Assembly (NCBI GenBank): GCA_028752905.1
Contig: JAQNBH010000014.1
Span: 28,144,668 to 28,208,667 of the forward strand
Source of the DNA: Cladorhizidae sp. MBARI D1340-BT2
Taxonomy: Eukaryota > Porifera > Demospongiae > Poecilosclerida > Cladorhizidae
Length of the DNA: 64,000 nucleotides
Direction of reading: 5' to 3'
Shown: positions 22,191 to 32,745 of the stretch, one piece after another
How the letters are laid out: the number at the start of each line of letters is the position of its first letter
Position numbering within the stretch: the stretch's first letter is position 1
The notes under the pieces: model-generated
The model's input: the letters and a program-made list of their open reading frames with translations, nothing else
Database searches by the model: none
Told to the model about the DNA's origin: nothing
Position numbers and translations under genes: made by a program

Positions 22191-22650
22191 TTTAGTACTA
22201 GTTATGATCTGGACGTAAGGAACTCATCCTAGCATCAATCACATAGAGAAGAATTTGGAATAGCACCCTGCCACATTAGAGGTTGCTCCCTTCCCTAAAG
22301 TGTAATAATTGTTGAATAGCACACACCTTTTTAATTACCGTCACAGTTGCCCGCTAACCATGACCATCTTCTAGAAATTTCATAATGAACATCGTGGGGT
22401 ATGTACGAGTTGTTAGATGCCATTTTCAAACTAAAGAGGTAGATAGATCTGAAAGTAGAAAGATTCTCTCCTTAAGAGACTGTTCAGTTGTACAAGCATC
22501 ACAGAGACTATTACCAACTCTTGGGAGGAATGTGAATGGTTGGAAACTGTGCTTAATCTATAGGATACTTGGAATAGGAGAAATCTAAAGAGGAATTTCT
22601 CTAGGCACAACCCATTAACTAAGCCTGAATGACTTGCTGCTGCTCAGCCT
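22190..22650. repeat. Interspersed repeat block R (copy 1), unknown origin
   Basis: A block of about 450 bp containing ACATTAGAGGTTGCTCCCTT, CACAGTTGCCCGCTAACCAT and CTCTAGGCACAACCCATTAA recurs at about 32210-32745, 35400-35960, 37520-37885 (diverged), 57510-57957 and 63160-63645. On the minus strand the copies read LKAEQQQ-(V/A)-IQA, which resembles the entry motif of RecQ-like helicase domains (LK-x-EQ-x-x-AI), but no Walker motif follows. It is either a relic of such a gene or a coincidence. Confidence 0.55.
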
Positions 22651-23404
22651 TCAACTGTGAGGTCTACCTCCATATCAGCCTGACTCATCACTATAGCTGA
22701 AATCATGCTTGTGATTTGTTTAAGGCAATCCATAATGTGCATACTATTATATTCGCAATGATAATTATTTTTTTGTGACATTTGTGACAGAATCTGAGAA
22801 AACAGCCCACTTGGAGCAGAGTATTGAATTGTGCTATAGCTAAAACCATGCAATAATGAATAATATAACAATTTTTATTTATTAACTTGCTAGTATAATT
22901 GGTCTTTTATCTACCTCTGTGTCAAATTTGACTGCTTGAAACGGCTGCTTTCATGCCAAGCGTGGCCTCTAAAAACTTCTACTTCTCTTTTGTACTCAGC
23001 GTATACAAAATTGACCTAACACAGTGTGGGAATTTCCCGCCTAGATTCCTGGGTTCGAAGTTCATTACCAACCACAGTAACAAAATGCATTGTTTTATCT
23101 TGATGCTGCTGAGGATACCACTAGAGGTGTGAATGCTTTGCTTCACCTGACCAGCAACCCTTACTTGATGTCATTGAGGATTACCATGGGAGACTGTAGA
23201 GAACTGAGTGATGAGTATGAGAATGAAAATGATGAATGTATGTACTAGCACAGCATTTATAAACCATTTGTAGGTAGTGTAACACAGTCATAGAGTAACA
23301 GAAATAGAGACACTAAAATAGGAACGGGGCTTAATTTTCATAACAACCATGATAGGGAAGTGGGAGACTATAATTATAATGAAATACATTAATGAATATT
23401 ACAG
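22651..23404. other. No recognisable gene
   Basis: Mostly AT-rich unique sequence, absent from copy B. It leads into the DUF7869-like relic. GGGTTCGAAG near 23051 resembles a tRNA B box, but no matching A box or cloverleaf is found. Confidence 0.5.
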
Positions 23405-25090
23405 GTAGTGACGATGAAGAACCTGCGTGCAATATTGGTTTGTTGATAACCTCTGCTGGAGCAGGATCTGAGATCGAAAGTGATAAAGAGGAGGTTAGGA
23501 ACGATGACATTGGCAGAGATGGACAAGTCCTTGAAGTACTGACAGGTACAATTTTTAGCACATGTTGAGATCGAGCCAACAGTATCTGACACAATGGAGA
23601 AGGAACTTACTAACTTCATGGTTGTTGGATGTGGTTGTGAGAGCTGGCATGGAAGAAACTGTTCTCTGAAATTTTCTGTACAACACACCTGTGACATTCG
23701 TTCGCAGTGTGCTTCCCTCTCCTGCAATGAGCTGGATATGGCCCTGCTTGGACAACTGATGGCAAATTCAAGCTTTAGTGAGAATATGTCCACAGATTGT
23801 CGTCACTTCCTGACAAGTAGGGGAAAAAACTACACAAAATATCATCACCACGGTCGACAAGTATGTCCCAACATGTTTCACTTTTTGCATACTATTGGTG
23901 AAACACGCTTGAAGAACCTGGTCAAGGCCTTCAAGGTAAACAGACTCTCACCTCACATACATGGAAACATCAAGCGACTCCCAAAACATGCACTTTTGCT
24001 TTCTTCTGTGGAATACGTTGTCCATTTTCTTCTAAACTATGCTGACCAGAATGCTATTCTTCTACCTGGTCACATTCCAGGCTATATATAGCAGATCAGA
24101 TATAAAACTTTTGCCATCTAGCATATAAAAGCGAGGAATTTGGAGGGTGTATCATGAATCTGCTAGGTCTGCACAATGTTTTCATGCTGCTGCATACTCC
24201 ACTTTCTTTAGGTTATGGCGGTTACTCCTTCCAGCAGTGATAATAATGAAGCCTATGTCTGATTTGTGTTGGACTTGTCAGCAAAATAGTACAGCGATCC
24301 TTCGAGCTGCCAAACTGTTCGGATGTTGAAGAATCTGCTACCATACGAGAAGTGAAGAGCATCTCAGGGTTGTCCAGCTAGAGAGGTCGTTCTACAAAAC
24401 TGTGTGTGATAACTGTAGGCGACAAGTGATTGTTTTTTCTCAGAATGTGGCACACTTTCAGCCCCATCACCTCACTCTAAAGTTCCTTCCAACTCGAACA
24501 ATCTTGCTGTGCACTACTCATTAGATTATGCACAGCAAGTTCACTACCCATCTGATCCTCTGTAGCCCGGCCCGATCCTTTTTTTACTCCAAGAAAGTGC
24601 AGCATATTTGGAGTTAATTGCGAAGCTCTCCCTTGGCAGATCAATTTCCTTATGGATAAGGTTGGGGACTGTGGAAAAGGAGCGAATGCAGTGGTGAGCC
24701 AGCTCCATTATTTTTTTGAACATCATGGTCTTGGCGAATATGAAGTTCGCCTCCATTGTGACAACTGCACTGGTCAAAACAAAAACAGCAGTATTTGATG
24801 TGGCAATGATTGACTGGAAGGCACTCAAAGGTAACTCTGTCATTCCTTGTAGTTGGACATACTAAATATGGTGTTCTGACCTCCTAAAGTGACACTACAG
24901 AAGGACTAAGATTGGCAGCTTGAAAGATATCGTTAATTACTCGGCTGTGTGTAATGCTGGTCAACTTGTTTCGTCCGAGGATGAGACAGTTATTCTGCCA
25001 ACGTTTGATTGGACTGACTTTTTTTTGCCCCTTACATGAGAAAGGTTACTGGAATAACCATTTGATTCCTCGAATCCAGGGGTAGTAGCT
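23405..25090 (+). pseudogene. DUF7869-like protein relic (putative transposase family)
   Basis: An acidic exon-like piece (23405-23545, phase 1 ends; SDDEEPACNIGLLI) precedes a 165-codon frame beginning at 23594. That frame reads CGCESWHGRNCSL, ELDMALLGQLMA, YHHHGRQVCPNMFHFLHTIG and HGNIKRLPKHA. Further pieces in shifted frames include MSDLCWTCQQNS (about 24255) and HCDNCTGQNKN (about 24754-24786). The order C-HG-x-x-C, VC-x-x-x-FxFLH-x-IG, HGN-x-KR-x-P, D-x-C-x-x-C and DNC-x-GQNKN fits a widespread uncharacterised animal family that carries DUF7869, which I believe is transposon-related. Frameshifts and stops make it inactive. Confidence 0.62.
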
Positions 25091-25159
25091 ATGAAGGAAC
25101 ATTCTGAAAGCAATTCTACAAACCTTCAGATTTTGAAGAATCAGCTGTCAACCGGCTTT

Positions 25160-25625
25160 GATGTGCTTCCTTCAATTGTTGTTCCTAAAATATGTAGTGT
25201 GTATGCTAAAGGTTACATAGATGTGTGGTGTGTATATAGACAATCTAAAGCTTGCTTGGTCTTTTCCTTGTATCAGCAGAGATGGTATATCTACAAATAA
25301 CATATATAATAGTAGTTGGCAGAATATTCCACTAGATGCTTAAAACCAGAGGGACAGTATATAATTAGTTCTTATATATACAGTGAAAGCTATAGGAAGC
25401 TTCCTACAATTGTAGATCATCTAATAATTTCACGTACAGTGAAACAGAAAGCTGTAGGTAGCTTCCAACAGTTGTAGAACAAGAATAAAAATAAATAATT
25501 TAAAAAATAGTAACGTTTTTAAATATCTTTTATTGTTATGTTTTAATGTTTTATTATTTATTTATTTTTATCATTGTTATATATATTGTTATATATATTA
25601 TATATTATTATTTATTATTAGTGAA
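25160..25625. repeat. Part of compound repeat: 31-bp unit remnant and spacer
   Basis: One and a half 31-bp units (GCTAAAGGTTACATAGATGT at 25206) are followed by a spacer containing AGCTTGCTTGGTCTTTTCCT and two related blocks ending in TAGGTAGCTTCCAACAGTTG-like sequence. The same spacer recurs near 59096-59420 and 60700-61080. Confidence 0.85.
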
Positions 25626-25848
25626 TGGACCACGACTAGTGTTAGAGCTTGGGAAATGATTAGCTTGGACAATTACTAGGGTTAGGGCTTGGACAATTAC
25701 TAGGGTTAGGGCTTGGGCAATGACTTGAGTTATATAGGCATGATTGGACCATCTAGGGTTAGGGTTGGACAATGACTCTTGGTCAATGATTAGGGTTTGG
25801 CATTCGACAATGGCTAGAGTTTGGATTTGTATAATGACTAGTCTTATG
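25626..25848. repeat. 24-bp telomere-like array (part 1)
   Basis: Degenerate units of about 24 bp, GGGCTTGGACAATGACTAGG followed by GTTA, which include TTAGGG across unit joins. It is continuous with 28403-28790, interrupted by the hAT element. Confidence 0.85.
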
Positions 25849-28402
25849 CAGAGGCATAGGACAACGTCAGGCGGACCGTAAAAAAAAAAGAAGAAAAAAA
25901 ATACAAATAAAAAAAGATTTTAAAATATATAAAAAGTGACGCATGTGAACACGTCGATGGCTGAAAGAATTGCAGCTGCTCAACCAACCCCACACCAGCC
26001 TCGAAACTATCTATATCCTTCGAGTTCCTTTGGGAAAAAAGGAGAGACGAGGTGTTTTAAGGCTGCTTGGTTTGAGCAATTGCCTTGGCTCCACTACCAG
26101 GAGGTTACTTTGCTGCTATTGCTCGCAGGCAGGTAAAAGTAACTTACTACCGAAAGGTCTCAGAAGCAAACGAGAAGAATCCTTTGTAAGTAAAGGATTT
26201 GTAAACTGGAAGGATGCCTGCTCCAGCTTTAGGTAAGTCATTCAGATGTTTGTATCAACATAGTTAGTTAAAGCTATTCCAACTTTTAAAGGCGGCATCA
26301 GACAGCGAAGTTCCATATTGATGCTACCCAGGCAATTTGCACTCGACAAGCAGATGTTGGGGTGATGGTCAGTTGTGCCCACAGTGAGCAGAAAGAATTA
26401 AATGGAAGAATGCTCATTAGCATTTTACAGAATGTGCAGTTCCTTGGAAGACAGGGACTCGCTTTCAAGGGGCACGAGGACAATGAAAGCAATTTCATAC
26501 AGTTGATGAAGCTGAGAAGCCATGATCAGCAGGTAAGGATAAGTCCAAGTGAAGTGAAGTGATTAATTTGACAAGTATTGTTATGAGGTGCTTTGGAATA
26601 ATAAATGAATTGGTTATATGCAGGGTGTTACTGAGTGGCTTAGCAAGAAGGCTGATAAGTACACTAGTCCGGAAATTCAAAATGAAGTCATACAATTGAT
26701 GTCACACACTATTCTCTGAGAATTGATCAAGGAAGTGCAACAGGTTGATTATTTTACAATCATGCTTGATGAATGTGTTGATTCATCAGATCACGAACAG
26801 CTAGCTGTGTGCATCAGGCATGTGGATACTAATCTAGTTGTCCACGAAGACTTCATTGGACTTTATCACTGCCCTGAGCTAGTACTATTGTGTCTATTGT
26901 GAAAGACATAATGTTACGGTTTAATCTTAACTTGTCTCGATGCCGGGGACAGTGTTATGACGGGGGAAGTAACATGGCAGGTAGTAGAAATGGAGTCAAA
27001 TCCCAAATATTACAGCCAGAGCCACGTGCACTTTTTACCCATTGTTATGGACATGCACTAAATCTTGCTGTTGCAGACTCAGTCAAACAGGTCCAACTAC
27101 TGCAATCGAATATGGACACAACTTATGAAATTAGCAAATTATTTCAATATTCACCCAAAAGGCAATCATTATCTGCAAACATCAAAGCCGATATGTTGCC
27201 CAGCACTGTTGGATTTCGTACACTATGCCCTACCCGTTGGACAGTACGAAATGAAACCTTTCGGAGTATATTGGAGAACTATAGTGTTATTTTGGAAGTG
27301 TGGGATGCAATACTAAGTGATCGTCCAGTTTCTGAGACAAGGGCTCGAGTTAATGGTGTAGCAAGTCAAATGAGAATGTTTGATTACTTCTTTGGGGCAT
27401 CTCTTCTCCACATCATTCTGCGGCACACCGACAACTTAAGCAAGACCTTGCAGCACACCAGCATGAGTGCATCACAAGGACAGAGTATTGCCCGGATGAC
27501 CGTTAGTACCCTGCAGGTAAATACATATTCATTTCCATAATATAGTGACATATGTATATATTATTATTATTGTTATGGTTTTAGTCAATGAGATGTGAAG
27601 AACAGTTCAAGCAATGGTGGGAACGTGTAACTATGGAAGGTGATAGGAATGGTGTTGAGGAAACCAAGTTGCCAAGGAAAAAAAGAGCACCAATACGGTT
27701 TGATGACAGCAATAACACTGGCACTTCACCATTTACACCAGAAGAAAACTACCGTGTTATTTATTTTGAAGCCCTGCATACTGTAACAAGTTGTATCAAT
27801 GAAAGGTTTGAGCAGGAGGGTTATCGAATGTACAGCAAACTCGAGCAACTTTTGTTGAAAGGTGATAAAGGAAGTGAGAGCGATGAGGTATTCACTTTAT
27901 ATCATGATGACTTTGACTGAGATATGCTTCAGGTACAGCTTTCCACATTTGCATGTAATTACAAGATTGCAGAAGAAATGGGAATTCAAGGTGTCCTAGA
28001 CATTATGAAGAGCATGTCAGCTGCTGAAAGAAGCCTCTTTTTAGAGGTGATTAAAGTAGCTCGTATTGTGCTTGTAGTACCAGCAACAAATTCGATCAGC
28101 GAAAGATCTTTTTCAGGAATGCGTCGGGTAAAGACATATTTTAGGTCGACAATGATGCAGAAACATCTCAATGCACTGATGATTCTGCACGTACACAAAG
28201 AAAAAACGGACACTTTAGACTTGAAGTATATTGCCAATGAATTTTGTGCACTATAGAGACAAAATAAATTTCCTAAGTTTTAGAATTTATTATATGTTTA
28301 ATATATTCATAATAAGCCATGACAATGATATCTATGCATGTGTAATACCAATCCACCATATCAGTTCGCCTGACCAACACTTGAGAGACTGCTACACCCT
28401 TG
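25849..28402 (+). mobile_element. hAT element 1 inserted in the 24-bp array
   Basis: The left end reads CAGAGGCATAGGAC and the inverted right end reads CAAGGGTGTAGCAG, imperfect hAT-like terminal repeats. TTATG is present on both sides (25844-25848 and 28403-28407). Related array copies at 58190 and 61495 show the empty site, CTTATGGCTTGGATAATG, uninterrupted. The element is about 2.55 kb with a transposase on the plus strand. Confidence 0.8.
25951..28255 (+). pseudogene. hAT transposase (TTF-finger/DUF4371 type), spliced, inactivated
   Basis: Exons are recognisable in order. The first has an N-terminal TTF-like finger (RCFKAAWFEQLPWLHYQE; SFVSKGFVNWKDACSSF). The DUF4371-like part follows (QFLGRQGLAFKGHEDNESNF; FTIMLDECVDSSDHEQL), then RCRGQCYDGGSNMAG and ALFTHCYGHALNLAVADSV. 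The C-terminal dimerisation domain (VVPATNSISERSFSGMRRVK) runs to the stop at 28255. Likely introns lie at about 26232-26291, 26533-26623 and 27516-27584, all with GT-AG ends. A stop at 26719, a frameshift near 26885 and a stop at 27918 break the frame. The catalytic acidic residues and the CYDG and RSFS motifs are preserved, so the decay is moderate. Confidence 0.85.
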
Positions 28403-28790
28403 TTATGGCTTGGATAATGATAAAGTTAGGACTTGGACAAGGACTAGCAATTGGGCTTGGACCATGACTAGGGTTTGGGCTTTGACAAGGACTAGCAATA
28501 GGGATTTATCCATGACTAGGGTTAGTGCTTGGACTATGACTAGTCTTAAGGCTTCAACAATGACTAGGATTACGGTTTGGACAATAACAATTGTTAGGGC
28601 TTGAATAATGATTAGAATTAGGGTTTGGACAATGACTAGTGTTTTGGCTTGGACAATGACTAGGGTTGGGGCTTGGATAAGGACTAGTATTATGGCTTGG
28701 ACAATGACTAGGTTTACGGCTAGTAGAATGACTAGGGTCAGGGCTTAGAAAAGGACTAGGGTTCATGCTTAGATAAGGACAGGGTGAATC
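28403..28790. repeat. 24-bp telomere-like array (part 2)
   Basis: Continuation of the array at 25626-25848, with units such as GGTTTGGACAATGACTAGTG. The minus-strand frame translating as PSHCPSQNTSHCPN is an artefact. Confidence 0.88.
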
Positions 28791-28839
28791 ACAGCTACAT
28801 CTGCACTCTCTCCCTCTGTAATATAAATATTACAGATTA

Positions 28840-29668
28840 CAGCTAATGGTTACATAGATATGTAGTGTGTAGAGCTAAAGGTTACATAGATATGTAGTGT
28901 GTACAGCTAAAGGTTACATAGATATGTGGTGTGTATGCTAAAGGTTATATAGATATGTGGTGTGTACAGCTAAAGGTTACATAGATATGTAGTGTGTGCT
29001 AAAGGTTACATAGATATATCATTATGGTGTGTATTCTAAAGGTTACATAGATATGTGGTGTGTACAGCTAAAGGTTACATAGATATGTCGTGTGTATAGC
29101 TAAAGGTTACATAGATATGTGGTGTGTATGCTAAAGGTTGCATAGATATGTGGTGTATATAGCTAAATGTTATATAGATATATGGTGTTTGTAGCTAAAG
29201 GTTACATAGATAGGTGGTGTGTATGCTAAAGGTTACATAGATATGTGGTATGTATGCTAAAGGTTACATAGATATGTAGTGTGTATGCTAAAGGTTACAT
29301 AGGTATGTGGTGTGTACAGCTAAAGGTTACATAGATATGTGGTGTGTATGCTAAAGGTTGCATAGATATGTGGTGTATATAGCTAAATGTTATATAGATA
29401 TATGGTGTTTGTAGCTAAAGGTTACATAGATAGGTGGTGTGTATGCTAAAGGTTACATAGATATGTGGTATGTATGCTAAAGGTTACATAGATATGTAGT
29501 GTGTATGCTAAAGGTTACATAGGTATGTGGTGTGTACAGCTAAAGGTTACATATATATGTGGTGTGTATGCTAAAGTTTGTGGTGTGTATAGCTATAGGT
29601 TACATAGATATCTGGTGCTTATGTAAAAGGTTACACAGATATTTGGTATGTACAGCAAAAGGTAACAT
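28840..29668. repeat. 31-bp minisatellite in gene A intron
   Basis: Units GCTAAAGGTTACATAGATAT followed by GTGGTGTGTAT, alternating with a 33-bp form ending in TACA. A block of about 220 bp recurs within it (29118-29330 compared with 29337-29550). The same repeat is at 58535-59095, 60100-60700 and 61950-62430. Confidence 0.93.
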
Positions 29669-31456
29669 AGACTTGTGACATTTGGCCAACTGACTGGGTT
29701 AAGATCTCAGCAGAGGCATAACTCATGTAGTATTGTCTAATTCAGCAGTAGTGGTTCAGCTGTCAAAGGAGCTGGTCAATGAGACTATCTTAACAGTACC
29801 ATTCAGCCAAAAAATGATAGCTATCGTTCAGAGAACTCAATGTGAGAGATTTGGAAGCCCTTAGAAGTTGACGACATATGCACTCTATATAATATATGTA
29901 AACTATATGATATATATAAATATACTGTCAATACACAAGATGAGAGCAGGAAATATCTGAGCAGTGTCATCAGCATCAAAATAGGCTGAGACTAAATGGA
30001 GACATGAGACCATTGATAAAGTGATAAGTTTGTGATGTTATCTTGAATAACATAAGCTCTAACAGGAAAAGGTGAAGTGGATTTGTCTAAAAAGCTGAGC
30101 AGCTCGATAAGCTGATGAATGATGAAAGATGCCAAGCAGAGCATTTATGCATAGCCCATGTCCATAATCTTCTTAGGGGCTACTCTTGTTCTATCAATTA
30201 CACGTTAATGCTTCTGAAGAAGACAACAACAAAATAATAACTCATAGGTGGTCTATATTAAGACAACAAACACCCATGAATGATATCAAGATAATTCGAG
30301 AGTAGTAACCGCCATGAAAATCGCTGAAAAATCATTTAAATTTCTTGATCGATGAACCTGATCCATTGAACTAGTTTGCTCTAGCTTTAGGAAGTTATGG
30401 CCACACTACTTTTAGGCATTAACATTTCATGGTCATGCTGAGCCTACACAAACTTAATGGCATACTGATATTTACTTCCTTTATCAAGATAAGTCCGAGC
30501 TTGTGGGATGGTATTTTGAAGGGAAGTTTGTCAAATTGTGATTTTTTGTCATAAAGTAGGAGAAGCCTTAACTACCTAAACTAGAGCAACTACTTTTCAA
30601 GTGAGCTTGCTTAATTAATTGAGAATATTATATGACTTTACAGCTTATATAGCTTGAGGGCTGCTAAAATCCATAAAGAGGTCTGAGATGGCTTTTGTAT
30701 TAAAATGAAGACACTGATAGTGTTTGAAAGGGTTTAAATTTTATGAACTGAACAAAGACATAAATGTATATCTTGCTATAAAGGGTAAATTCTATTTCTT
30801 TGTCTGTTCAGTTTGGTACTCAAGGTCCTCACCTCATCCCATCCCTAGTTTGTCACCCCCATCGCCCCAACCCTCTCTGAGTTTGACCCTAGATGGTGGT
30901 ATCATTCTATTTCCCCCACCTCCGCTACATTATTGGTACTTTAATTCCCACCTTTCTTTTTTTCTTTACTGCTTCTCATTAAAAAATATATTTTAAGTTG
31001 AGTTTGTCCATTCCTCTGTTCACTTTGGTGTTTAAAGTCCCAAGTTTGATTTCATCATTTCTTTCTAGACTTCCATTCCCCACCTATTTTTCTCTGCATA
31101 ATTTTATTCCCTCTTTGCTCGGTATATACTCCAAGCCGCTATGACTGTCTATATATGGATGTGTTTCTTTAGAAGCCACTGTATGGCAACCAGCTTTAAT
31201 GCAATCCAGCAATGGAATGCAGGTACCTGAGCACATATAAATGTGTTTTAATTTAAGAAATAACTAGATTTAATTGACTCGTCAAAAAAGAAAGAAATAG
31301 ACTGTAACCTTGACAACCACAAAGTAGGCAATCATTTTAATATTTGATGGTTCTTGGGACACCAAATACCATGGTGGTGAAGAAATGAGATAAAAATATA
31401 TTTTTAATTAATTTCTCATGCTCAGTTTACATTTGTAATGTTTTATTTTTATGCAG

Positions 31457-31579
31457 ATCTTGACGAATGCAGTGAGAGCTTACACTACTGCCATGTGAAT
31501 GCCACCTGCATTGACACTACAGGCAACTTCATGTGCACATGCAATGAAGGATTCACTGGTGATGGTGTCCTTTGTGTAG
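31457..31579 (+). CDS. Gene A EGFa exon, unit 1
   Basis: 123 bp between ATGCAG and GTACGT, phase 1-1. It encodes a complete six-cysteine calcium-binding EGF domain: (D)[17 protein letters not shown], then [11 protein letters not shown] and GDGVLCVG. The D-x-D-E-C start and the N-x-x-x-G-x-F core are the calcium-binding and hydroxylation-type signatures of cbEGF. Confidence 0.86.
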
Positions 31580-31636
31580 GTACGTAACATCTACACTTGA
31601 AGACTCCATTTTAAACATCTCCAGTCATTATTATAG

Positions 31637-31756
31637 ACATTGATGAATGTCAAGGTCTGTCATTTTATTCGGACATAGCTGACTGTACCAATTTGGTTGG
31701 AAGTTTCTCATGTGTTTGTCACATGGGATATTCTGGAAATGGAATGCACTGTTTTG
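31637..31756 (+). CDS. Gene A EGFb exon, unit 1 (lacks Cys2)
   Basis: 120 bp, phase 1-1, with a TTATAG acceptor and a weak GTAGAT donor. It encodes DIDECQGLSFYSDIADC, GSFSCVCHMGY and GNGMHCFG. The frame is open and cbEGF-like, but the second cysteine is missing (LSFYSD), leaving five cysteines. A free cysteine or a decaying exon is possible. Confidence 0.68.
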
Positions 31757-31822
31757 GTAGATTTACAAGTAACCTTTTCTTCGTTGCTTGAATCATTTTT
31801 TAATTAAAGTTAACTGATTGAG

Positions 31823-31949
31823 ATGTTGATGAATATGCATTGATGAGGGATGACTGTGATGTAAATGCTAACACTGCCAATGAGATTGGATTATTTCAAA
31901 TGTGTTGGTAAGATGGGCTTCAGTGGGAATGAAAAAATAAGAAATTGTG
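31823..31949 (+). pseudogene. Dead EGFc exon, unit 1
   Basis: Aligns with the intact EGFc exon at 36519, but Cys1 is Tyr (DVDEYALMRDDC), Cys3 is Thr, and a stop follows MCW. Its length (127 bp) is not a multiple of three. Confidence 0.75.
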
Positions 31950-32209
31950 GTATATTTAGTGCAAAAATACTACAATAGTATTACCTGGATTTGGATTTAC
32001 CCAAGCTTTGTTGGTTATAATTGCATGGTGTCCATAATACATCCATAGCTTCATTTTGCATAAAATAGTATCATATATCACTGTTGATTCTGGATTTAAT
32101 CCCTTTTGAAATTTGAAAACACACTAGGGAGCATTGATTGTCCTCTAATATTAATCTCTCTCTATACAAAGTTTAAACATTATTCCAATAAAGTGTTCTT
32201 CAGTGTGAT

Positions 32210-32745
32210 TGATGCTAGGATAATTTCCTCATAACTAGTACTAAATTCAAAAAAAAATCTGGTTTATATAAAAATCTTATCAACACAATGTCAATTTTAA
32301 ATCAAATCTTGGCAAAATGGTCACCCCGCCACATTAGATGATGCTCCCTTCCCTAAAGTGTAAATAGAGCACATCTTTTTAATCACCTTCATTTATTTAA
32401 CACAACTTGAAAGGATATGGCATCACAGTTGCCCGCTAACCATGACCATGTTCTACAAATTACTTAAAGAAAATAGTGGGTTATACGAGTTCTTAGGTGC
32501 TATTTTCAAACTAAAGAATAGATCTGAAAGTAGAAAGATTCCCTCCTTAAGAGACCGTTTCAGATGTACAAGCATCACAGAGACTATTATCAACTCTTGG
32601 AAGGAATGTGAATGGTTGGAAACTGTGCTGTGCTTGTGCTTAATTTAGGATACATGGGACAGGAGAAATCTAAAGAGGAATTTCTCTAGGCACAACCCAT
32701 TGACTAAGCCTGAATGACTTGCTGCTGCTCATCCTTCAAGATTGT
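32210..32745. repeat. Repeat block R, copy 2
   Basis: Same block as at 22190-22650. It ends in CTTGCTGCTGCTCATCCTTC and lies between EGF units 1 and 2. Confidence 0.8.

Larger units (their letters stand above)
15254..22640 (+). repeat. Segmental duplication, copy A
   Basis: This segment is closely similar to 53918-57957 (copy B). The first part (15254-15572) is inverted relative to copy B, and the rest is collinear. The copies share the signal peptide and Ig exons and all flanking non-coding sequence. Copy A differs by a 3.28-kb insertion at 17283-20559 (long-inverted-repeat element with Tigger). Without it the copies are about 4.1 and 4.0 kb. The short intron between the first two exons differs at 2 of 71 positions, so the duplication is fairly recent. 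Confidence 0.93.

Noticed and set aside
23040..23060. tRNA-like B box (GGGTTCGAAG)
   Set aside because: No A box at the right distance and no cloverleaf can be drawn.
25626..25848. True telomere
   Set aside because: TTAGGG occurs only as part of a degenerate 24-bp unit; there is no pure hexamer run and unique DNA lies on both sides.
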